A DNA stretch of 10,203 nucleotides from Bacteroidota bacterium (GTDB lineage: Bacteria; Bacteroidota; Kryptoniia; Kryptoniales; JAKASW01), in the NCBI GenBank assembly GCA_021796055.1, contig JAJYOS010000152.1, positions 1 through 10,203 of the forward strand. The letters are read 5' to 3'. Shown piece after piece: positions 1 to 5,731 of the stretch. Position 1 is the stretch's first letter. Every line of letters starts with the position of its first letter. The notes under the pieces are model-generated. The model did not search any database and was not told where the DNA came from. It worked only from the letters and a program-made list of their open reading frames with translations. The position numbers and the translations under genes are program-made.

Positions 1-790
1 GGACCGCACCCGGCTTTTCGGCGATGAATACCCTGCCGTTCAGAACCGGCTGTTCAGGTCGATCCACAGCGGTCGCTTTATGTTTTCCTTTCCATTTGGC
101 AAAATATTTCCCGACGTATTTTTCCGCTTCGTTCGGGGTAATGTCGCCCGCGAAAACCATGAACGAATTGTCCGGTGTATAGAAAGTCCTGTGAAAAGCG
201 ACGAGGTCTCCACGAGTCATTTCCCCGATAGATTTCTCGGTCCCGGTCATGACATTACCGTAAGGGTGCTTGCCGAACAGTACCGCTGAAAATTTCGTGT
301 CGGCAAGATAACCGGGGTCGGCTTTCAACTGTTGTATCGACGCAATTCGCTGTGCTTTCACTCTTCCGATCTCCTTGGCCGGAAACGTAGGATTCATAAC
401 GACGTCGCGGAGTATCTCGAAGCCCGCCGCCAAATGATTCCTGAGAACCGAGAGAAACAGTTGACTCGCATCCCAGGACACGCTTTGTGATAGAGATCCG
501 CCGATGAAGTCTATCTCTTCGGCAATCTGAGTGGCTCCCCGCTTCTTTGTCCCCTTTGTCATAAGTTCGCACGTAATGCTCCCAAGACCGGGGAGGCGGC
601 CGTCGAAAGTAGCCCCGCTCCTCATGACGAAACCGACGGTAACAATGGGAAGCTGATGATTTTCCACCACGAAGATCTTGAAACCGTTGGCGTACTTCTT
701 TTCAAAATGTTTCGGGAAGGATACTTTACCTGCCGGGCCGGGCTTAGGAGCACGCGTTCTGTCCGGCGAAGATTTTCTGGAAGCTTTCAT
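1..790 (-). CDS. M16-family protein without zinc site, probable inactive partner subunit (3' end cut off)
   Basis: The frame is open from an ATG at 788-790 to the window edge, giving 263 visible residues of an M16 (insulinase/mitochondrial processing peptidase-like) N-terminal half. Family features are the NGF-x-IFVVEN strand (about 35-43), the GLG...KGT segment (68-81), the helix with NPTFPAKEIGRVK (133-145), the HPYG block (175-178) and YTPDNSFMVFAGDI (204-217). Where active members have HxxEH this protein reads SITCE (71-75), so both zinc histidines and the catalytic glutamate are missing. In known two-subunit M16B enzymes one subunit carries zinc and the other lacks it but helps bind substrate, and I infer that role here. 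An in-frame TAA lies six codons upstream, so 788-790 is the first possible ATG. The Shine-Dalgarno sequence is weak. No signal peptide is visible; the N-terminus is basic and proline-rich. It follows the second zinc M16 gene by 63 bases. Confidence 0.88.
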   Translation of the reverse strand, partial: MKASRKSSPDRTRAPKPGPAGKVSFPKHFEKKYANGFKIFVVENHQLPIVTVGFVMRSGATFDGRLPGLGSITCELMTKGTKKRGATQIAEEIDFIGGSLSQSVSWDASQLFLSVLRNHLAAGFEILRDVVMNPTFPAKEIGRVKAQRIASIQQLKADPGYLADTKFSAVLFGKHPYGNVMTGTEKSIGEMTRGDLVAFHRTFYTPDNSFMVFAGDITPNEAEKYVGKYFAKWKGKHKATAVDRPEQPVLNGRVFIAEKPGAV

Positions 791-797
791 ATCTTTT

Positions 798-857
798 TCA
801 TCGGGATTTTATGCGGTGCAATTTCTTCATCGTCGATAGACCGAAATTCTCGGTCAT
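798..857 (-). other. Mini-ORF (19 codons) bridging two M16 genes
   Basis: An ATG at 855-857 overlaps the TGA stop (854-856) of the upstream M16 gene in an ATGA junction. It opens 19 codons ending in TGA at 798-800. That stop overlaps another ATG (799-801), which opens a 4-codon frame ending at 787-789, and that stop overlaps the ATG (788-790) of the next M16 gene. The result is three consecutive ATGA overlaps. The peptide shows no recognisable domain. It may be a reinitiation path for ribosomes, or chance. Confidence 0.25.
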
Positions 858-2173
858 GCATGATCGGAGGGATAATATGTGATGACAACGCGGTTCTCCT
901 TCACAAGGAGGTCCGAGGCAACGCCCCTCAATGATTCCCTGGTTACCGCAAGTTCCCGCCCGACTTCCGAGTTTATCATGCCGGCGTCGTTGAATATGCT
1001 CTGATAATGTGCCAGGGCATCGGCCACACCGCTGTTGGCTGACAACCTGCCGGCATAAGAAAAGAGCGTGGAATTCCGCGACTTCTCAAACTCGTACGGC
1101 GTCACCATTGAACCCTTGATCTTCGCTATCTCTTCATCGAAAATCGCCAGAACTTCTTCTTCCGAATGTCCCGGGGCAACGAATGCAGAAAAAAGAAAAA
1201 TCCCGGCCTTCTCCATTCCTTCTATAGACACTTCAAATTCTGAGACAGCCTGAATGTCATAAACGAGCCTCTTGTACAGACGGGAGCTGTTCCCGTCTGA
1301 AAGTATTTTCGCGACGTTGCCCAGCTCGTAATACTCATGCGATCCCTCGGGCGGGACCTTATATGCCGCAAACACCGCCGGAGCCGGAACGTCTCCCTTG
1401 AGCGTATCGGTGACTTCGCCGTCGATCGGTCTGTCTTCGAATGCAAGTTGTCCGACGGGTTTGGGACCGGGAGGTATGTCCGAGAAGTATCTTCTCACGA
1501 GATTTTCCGCTTCGCCTTCGTTTATATTCCCGCTGAGCACTAAAACAGCGTTGTCCGGGACGTAATATCGTTCGTAGAATTCGCGGACGTCGTTCATACC
1601 GGCAGCGTCCAGATCCTCCATCGAACCGATGACAGGCCAGTGATACTGACCCGCCGGAAAAACCAGCTGCTGGAGTCTCTCCATGGTATTCCCGTACGGC
1701 CGATTGTCGACCCTCCACCGCTTTTCTTCTTTGACGACTTCGCGCTGCGTGGAGAAAGCTTCTTCCGTCACGCCGAATTTCAGCATCCTGTCGCTCTCGA
1801 GCCACAGGGCAAGCGCAAGCTGGTTCGACGGAAGAACTTCATAGTAGTTTGTGACATCCTCCGTGGTGTACGCATTATTGTATCCGCCTGCCAATGAGAT
1901 GTAGCGATCGAACTCTCCTTTTTTGACGTGCTCCGAACCTTCGAACATTAGGTGTTCAAACAAGTGAGCGAAACCGGTCTTGCCCTTTTTCTCGTTCTTT
2001 GACCCGACATGGTAACAAACGTCGACCGCGACTACAGGCGCGGAGCTGTCCTTCCGCAGTATTACCGTCAAACCGTTCTCCAGTTTGAACTGAGTGAAAG
2101 TTACGTTCACCGTAACCCTGTTTCCTGCTTTTCCTGACCCGACCTTTGAACTATGGACATTTCGGTATTTCAT
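854..2173 (-). CDS. M16-family zinc metallopeptidase (second of two tandem copies)
   Basis: This is a zinc peptidase of the M16B type, which cleaves peptides inside a clam-shaped chamber. Numbered from the ATG at 2171-2173 it has 439 residues, close to the usual size of a single-chain M16B protein. The zinc motif HLFEH is at 70-74 and the third ligand is most likely E150 in the VVKEEKR block. VDNRPYG follows the ligand and the C-terminal half carries SSRLY (296-300), a common M16 substrate-side motif. The open frame extends to an ATG at 2207-2209, but that start has no good ribosome site. The 2173 start has CAGG eight bases upstream and overlaps the stop of a mini-ORF. A GTG at 2108-2110 with AGGG before it is also possible and would start nearest the homologous core. 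No signal peptide is visible from any start. It is closely related to the gene just upstream. A partner role with the zinc-less gene downstream is inferred. Confidence 0.92.
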   Translation of the reverse strand: MKYRNVHSSKVGSGKAGNRVTVNVTFTQFKLENGLTVILRKDSSAPVVAVDVCYHVGSKNEKKGKTGFAHLFEHLMFEGSEHVKKGEFDRYISLAGGYNNAYTTEDVTNYYEVLPSNQLALALWLESDRMLKFGVTEEAFSTQREVVKEEKRWRVDNRPYGNTMERLQQLVFPAGQYHWPVIGSMEDLDAAGMNDVREFYERYYVPDNAVLVLSGNINEGEAENLVRRYFSDIPPGPKPVGQLAFEDRPIDGEVTDTLKGDVPAPAVFAAYKVPPEGSHEYYELGNVAKILSDGNSSRLYKRLVYDIQAVSEFEVSIEGMEKAGIFLFSAFVAPGHSEEEVLAIFDEEIAKIKGSMVTPYEFEKSRNSTLFSYAGRLSANSGVADALAHYQSIFNDAGMINSEVGRELAVTRESLRGVASDLLVKENRVVITYYPSDHA

Positions 2174-2229
2174 ACTATCGGCCTGCGCAATGCCGCCGGG
2201 CACGGGCATATGGAGATGTTTCCGATCAT
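2170..2229 (-). other. Mini-ORF (19 codons) between the two zinc M16 genes
   Basis: An ATG at 2227-2229 overlaps the TGA stop (2226-2228) of the first M16 gene. It opens 19 codons that end in TGA at 2170-2172, overlapping the ATG (2171-2173) that I favour as start of the next M16 gene. It is 60 bases long, the same as the mini-ORF at the following M16 junction, but the two encoded peptides are not similar. The longer M16 reading frame from 2209 overlaps this stretch, so it could instead simply be coding sequence of that gene. Confidence 0.25.
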
Positions 2230-3509
2230 GCTTTCACGGTCTCTTCTTGTTTCTTAGGAAGATAATAAACAACCACCGAGTCCTCCGTATCAAGATACTT
2301 TTTCGCCACCTCTGAAATTTCACTCTGTGAAACGCCGAGCAATCTCTGCAGATGGGTGTTTATCATTCCTGTGTTGCCGTAGAAAGTATGAAAGTGCGCC
2401 AGGTTGTCGGCCCGTCCCAGTGCCCTGGACAACTCCTTCACCCATCCGGATATTGCCTGGTTCCTCACCTTTTCAAGCTCACTCTTCTCAGGAAAACGGT
2501 CTGCCAGTCTTCGAAGTTCTTTCCTTATCTCAGTTTCAACCTCTTCAGCCATCCGGCCGGGAGAAACAACGGCGTTCACCATGAACACACCGGCATCCTC
2601 CAAATCCGGTTGCACGGCTTCTACCGATTGGGCAATTCTCTTATCATACACAAGTCTTCTGTACAGGCGTGAGCTTTTTCCCCTGGAGAGAATATCCGCC
2701 GCGAGATTCAGCGCCGGCGAGTCTTGCGAAGTCAACGCAGGAACTCTGAACGCTAGATACACTGCGGGAAGAGCCACGTTATCATAGACGATTTCTCTGA
2801 TCCGTCCCTGTAACGGAGGGTCTGCGATCGCTTGAAGTTGAATTCCCGGACCGCTTCTGATTTCTCCGAAATACTTTTCCACCAACCGTCTCGCGACCGA
2901 CGGCTGAAAACCACCCGCTATCGAGAGTACCGCGTTGTTAGGGGCATAGTACTTCTGAAAGAATAAGCGAGCATCATCGACAGACGCGGCATCCAGGTGC
3001 TCGGGATATCCGACGACCGGCCAATGATACGGGTGCATCTTGAACGCGAGAGAGAATATTTTCTCCCAGGCTGTCCCATATGGACGATTGTCGACCCGAA
3101 AACGTCTTTCCTCTTTCACGACCGCGCGCTGGTTGTTCAAATTATGAAGGTTGATCTCAAGACTCATCATGCGGTCCGACTCCAGCCACAGGGCAAGATC
3201 GAGCTGATTTGAAGGAACCGTCTCAAAATAGTTTGTCCTGTCCCAGGTCGTGGATCCATTGAAAATCCCTCCGGCCATTTCGACGTACTTCATGTGTTCA
3301 GCCTTGCCGACGTGTGCCGAGCCTTGGAACATCATATGCTCGAACAGGTGGGCAAATCCGGTCCGGCCGCGCTCTTCATTCTTGCTTCCGACGTGATACC
3401 ATAAGTCCACGGCTGCGACCGGCGCATTCCTGTCGGGGCTCATGATTACATGAAGCCCGTTGTCCAGGTCGAACTCCGAGAACTTCATGGAGATCAGACC
3501 TGTCTCCAT
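2226..3509 (-). CDS. M16-family zinc metallopeptidase (first of two tandem copies)
   Basis: A 427-residue M16B-type zinc peptidase. The zinc motif HLFEH is at 54-58 with the general base E57, and the third ligand is most likely E134 in VVKEERR, at the same spacing as in its downstream paralogue. VDNRPYG (139-145) and SSRLY (279-283) are also shared. The core begins almost at once (NGLHVIM at 17-23), so there is no room for a signal peptide and the protein looks cytoplasmic unless it leaves by another route. The start at 3507-3509 has GAGG four bases upstream. Codon 8, also ATG (3486-3488), has an AGG ten bases upstream and would fit equally well. The gene sits 75 bases after the SurA-type gene and 16-52 bases before the next M16 gene, depending on the latter's start. 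The family is certain; the substrate is unknown. Confidence 0.93.
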   Translation of the reverse strand: METGLISMKFSEFDLDNGLHVIMSPDRNAPVAAVDLWYHVGSKNEERGRTGFAHLFEHMMFQGSAHVGKAEHMKYVEMAGGIFNGSTTWDRTNYFETVPSNQLDLALWLESDRMMSLEINLHNLNNQRAVVKEERRFRVDNRPYGTAWEKIFSLAFKMHPYHWPVVGYPEHLDAASVDDARLFFQKYYAPNNAVLSIAGGFQPSVARRLVEKYFGEIRSGPGIQLQAIADPPLQGRIREIVYDNVALPAVYLAFRVPALTSQDSPALNLAADILSRGKSSRLYRRLVYDKRIAQSVEAVQPDLEDAGVFMVNAVVSPGRMAEEVETEIRKELRRLADRFPEKSELEKVRNQAISGWVKELSRALGRADNLAHFHTFYGNTGMINTHLQRLLGVSQSEISEVAKKYLDTEDSVVVYYLPKKQEETVKA

Positions 3510-3584
3510 GAGACCTCAACTAAAGGGCTGGGTGGAAGTGTTTGGCGATAGTCCCGGGCGGAGCTTATAAAACTCCCTCCGTTC

Positions 3585-4862
3585 TCAACTCATTATCTTC
3601 CAGTAGACCTGCTTCTTAAGCTGGTCGATCCACTTCTGGTAGGCCTCATTCTGCTTCAGGGTGAGCGCCATTCTCTGCAGGCGGGCGTAGTCTTCATTCA
3701 AATTGATTTTGTGGGCCGGGATCCGGTCACGCAGATAGACGATATGGTATCCGTATGAATTGCCGACGCTTACTTTGACGGGATTGCTGATCTCGCCGAC
3801 TTTCAAAGTATCGACTGTCTTCATGAACGACGGCTCAAGCTGGTCCAGCGAAACGGTGCCAAGGTCGCCGCCGAGGTCGCGAGTATCCTTGTCTTCTGAA
3901 AATTCACGGGCTAACACGGCAAAACTCTCGCCGCGTATGGCCCGCTCCCGAAGCGTGTCCAGAACCGCGATAACAGAGTCGTCATCGGAAGCCAGATGGG
4001 GAATTGTGATCAGGATATGCCTCGCGTGAACGAGATCGCCGCGACGTTCCAGCAGCTGGATTATATGAAAGCCAAATTGGGTTTCTACTATCCCGGATAT
4101 TTCGCCGGGCTTGAGAGCGTAGACTGCATGTTCAAACTCCGGGACGAACTGCCCGCGCTTTGCCCATCCGAGGTCACCGCCGTCCGATGCGCTTCCGGGA
4201 TCCTGCGAGTACTTCTTGGCAAGCTCAGCAAAGTTTGCTCCGTGTTTGAGAGAGTCGAGCAGCGCCTCCGCCTTTGCATAGGCCTCTTCCCTCGCCTTAC
4301 TGCTCGGCTTCGGGATCATGAAAATGTGACTCAGCGTGACTTCTTCGGGCACCTGTTGAAGGCTGTCCTTATACTCTTCGTAGAAATTACGGACTTCGAT
4401 CGGAGACACTTTCAAATCGCCGAACTTGTCCTGCTTCTCCTTTTCAATAATGAGCTGCTTCCGCATATCGTCTCTGAACTCGTTCCTGATCTTGCTTATC
4501 GACATGCCATAGACTTCTTCGACTTTCTCCTGGCTGCCGAGCTGCTTGACGAGGTTCTGGATACGGCTGTCCAGCTGTCTATTCACCTCGTCGTCGCTTA
4601 CCGTGACGCTGTCCAGAATAGCCTGGGCCAGAATCAGTTTGTCGTCTATCATCGCCTCGAGTACCCTTTCACGAAGCGCAGGGTCGTCAGGATTGATTTT
4701 ATTCTGATACGCGGCCAACTGGACCTGATAATCGAGCTCCGATTTCAGGATAATCTCGTTCCCCACCACAGCAACTATTTTGTCGAGGACCGGCTTGGTT
4801 TGGGCGCACGCTGCGCCCGCGATCAAAGCCAACATCACCATTATTTCACATGCTCTTCTCAA
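3585..4862 (-). CDS. surA: SurA-type periplasmic chaperone/peptidyl-prolyl isomerase with two parvulin domains
   Basis: This is a secreted folding factor of the SurA type, which in Gram-negatives escorts outer-membrane proteins across the periplasm. Read from a TTG at 4860-4862 it has 425 residues. It starts with a signal peptide (RR, hydrophobic core, likely cut after ACA at residue 20). A SurA N-terminal chaperone domain follows (about 28-150, with VAVVGNEII early). Parvulin domain 1 is at about 174-274 (LSHIFM, GGDLGWAKRG, TQFGFHII). Parvulin domain 2 is at about 278-380 (ARHILITI, GGDLG, YGYHIVYL). The C-terminus holds an amphipathic helical tail. The TTG is chosen because AGGAG sits eight bases upstream; the GTG at 4869-4871, which overlaps the previous stop, would lie directly on that AGGAG. 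The gene follows the small lipoprotein gene without a real gap, suggesting translational coupling. The symbol is given by family and layout; true orthology to E. coli SurA is not shown. Confidence 0.9.
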   Translation of the reverse strand: MRRACEIMVMLALIAGAACAQTKPVLDKIVAVVGNEIILKSELDYQVQLAAYQNKINPDDPALRERVLEAMIDDKLILAQAILDSVTVSDDEVNRQLDSRIQNLVKQLGSQEKVEEVYGMSISKIRNEFRDDMRKQLIIEKEKQDKFGDLKVSPIEVRNFYEEYKDSLQQVPEEVTLSHIFMIPKPSSKAREEAYAKAEALLDSLKHGANFAELAKKYSQDPGSASDGGDLGWAKRGQFVPEFEHAVYALKPGEISGIVETQFGFHIIQLLERRGDLVHARHILITIPHLASDDDSVIAVLDTLRERAIRGESFAVLAREFSEDKDTRDLGGDLGTVSLDQLEPSFMKTVDTLKVGEISNPVKVSVGNSYGYHIVYLRDRIPAHKINLNEDYARLQRMALTLKQNEAYQKWIDQLKKQVYWKIMS

Positions 4863-4867
4863 TCCAA

Positions 4868-5731
4868 TCACTCCTGACTGCTTGTGTCTCTTATAGCAAC
4901 ACTCGGGTCTATCTCAAAATTTCCCGCCCGGCGAAGGGAATCGACCAGCGCGCGGTACATTTTCTGCCTTCTCTCGATCGTCAATCTTTGTCTTATCCTT
5001 TCTGAAACATAGCTCAAAGGGAGCCGGTCACCCGGCTTGATCTTCGCGATCACCTGCACAATGTAACTCAAGCTGTCCACCTGAATCGGAAAGGATACTC
5101 TTCCCGGCTCAATCGACTGGATTACGTTCCAGACCGCGCTGTTGCTGTTCGATGCAACCAGGTGAACCGAATCCTTCGCTTCCATTATCGCGTAAGTAGG
5201 TATATCGCTGAACACGGTCGACCATCCGGTTCCCGAGATAAGCGCGTTCCGGAAGGAGACAGCGATGCTGCGCTTATCGAACGCGGCGTAATTCACAAAG
5301 GCGATGTCCTCCGTGGCGAGGAATTCGTTCCGGTGAGCATCGTAGAAAGCTGAGATCTCCGCGGGCGGCAGGTCGAGCGGCCGATCATAAATTTTCTTAT
5401 TGAGAAGCATTGTGATCGCCAGCTGCGTGGAGAATTCCTTCACCCGCTCGTCAAACTCCCGCGAATTGTCGAGACGAAGCTTCTGTGCTGCGTCAAAAAG
5501 CAACTGCTCGTCCACCCAATGAGACACATAATTGCGAACCGCATATGCCGAGGATGTGTCCACGTGAGACGCTACGCTGCTCATGTAGAGGTCGTTCCTG
5601 TTCACAGACGCCAGAAACTTCCCCTGCTTCTCCTTCTTCGAACAGCCGGCCAGTAGAATCACCAGGAGAGCCGGCAGACAGATTTTGTAAAGCCTATTCC
5701 CTGGCCAGAAGCGCATGGAAAGTCTTTTCAT
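4868..5731 (-). CDS. Lipoprotein, SurA/PpiC-like chaperone without recognisable parvulin active site
   Basis: A 287-residue protein with a lipoprotein signal: basic start, hydrophobic run, and lipobox LAGC with Cys30 as the expected lipidated residue, followed by a lysine-rich stretch. It is therefore probably anchored to a membrane facing the periplasm. The rest looks like a SurA N-domain (helical, about 60-125), a linker with LPPAEISAFYDAHRNEF (about 125-140) typical of the run-up to a parvulin domain, and a degenerate parvulin-like region (about 140-235). That region ends in FPIQVDSLSYIVQVIAKI in place of the usual Q-FGYHII-x-L strand. The HILI and GGDLG blocks of active parvulins are absent, so I infer a chaperone or adaptor rather than an isomerase. 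Its start lies 38 bases inside the preceding gene and its stop touches the SurA-type gene, so the three are almost surely co-translated. The assignment rests on pattern and context, since sequence similarity is weak. Confidence 0.8.
   Translation of the reverse strand: MKRLSMRFWPGNRLYKICLPALLVILLAGCSKKEKQGKFLASVNRNDLYMSSVASHVDTSSAYAVRNYVSHWVDEQLLFDAAQKLRLDNSREFDERVKEFSTQLAITMLLNKKIYDRPLDLPPAEISAFYDAHRNEFLATEDIAFVNYAAFDKRSIAVSFRNALISGTGWSTVFSDIPTYAIMEAKDSVHLVASNSNSAVWNVIQSIEPGRVSFPIQVDSLSYIVQVIAKIKPGDRLPLSYVSERIRQRLTIERRQKMYRALVDSLRRAGNFEIDPSVAIRDTSSQE
4871..4875 (-). promoter_or_regulatory. Shine-Dalgarno AGGAG for the SurA-type gene
   Basis: On the minus strand AGGAG ends eight bases before the TTG at 4860-4862, an ideal spacing. 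It overlaps the GTG at 4869-4871. This is the reason for choosing TTG over GTG as the start of the SurA-type gene. Confidence 0.6.

Noticed and set aside
255..572. Minus-strand open frame of 105 codons in the left end
   Set aside because: It lies in another frame inside the zinc-less M16 gene, which has clear M16 family blocks through the same bases.
3560..3576. GGAG...CTCC inverted repeat in the gap between the SurA-type and first M16 gene, considered as a terminator
   Set aside because: The stem is only four base pairs with a nine-base loop and no T-run; too weak to claim an operon break.
3996..4877. Long plus-strand open frame (293 codons) opposite the SurA-type gene
   Set aside because: It is fully antisense to a gene with clear parvulin domains, and its protein shows no recognisable domain; it is a by-product of codon use on the other strand.
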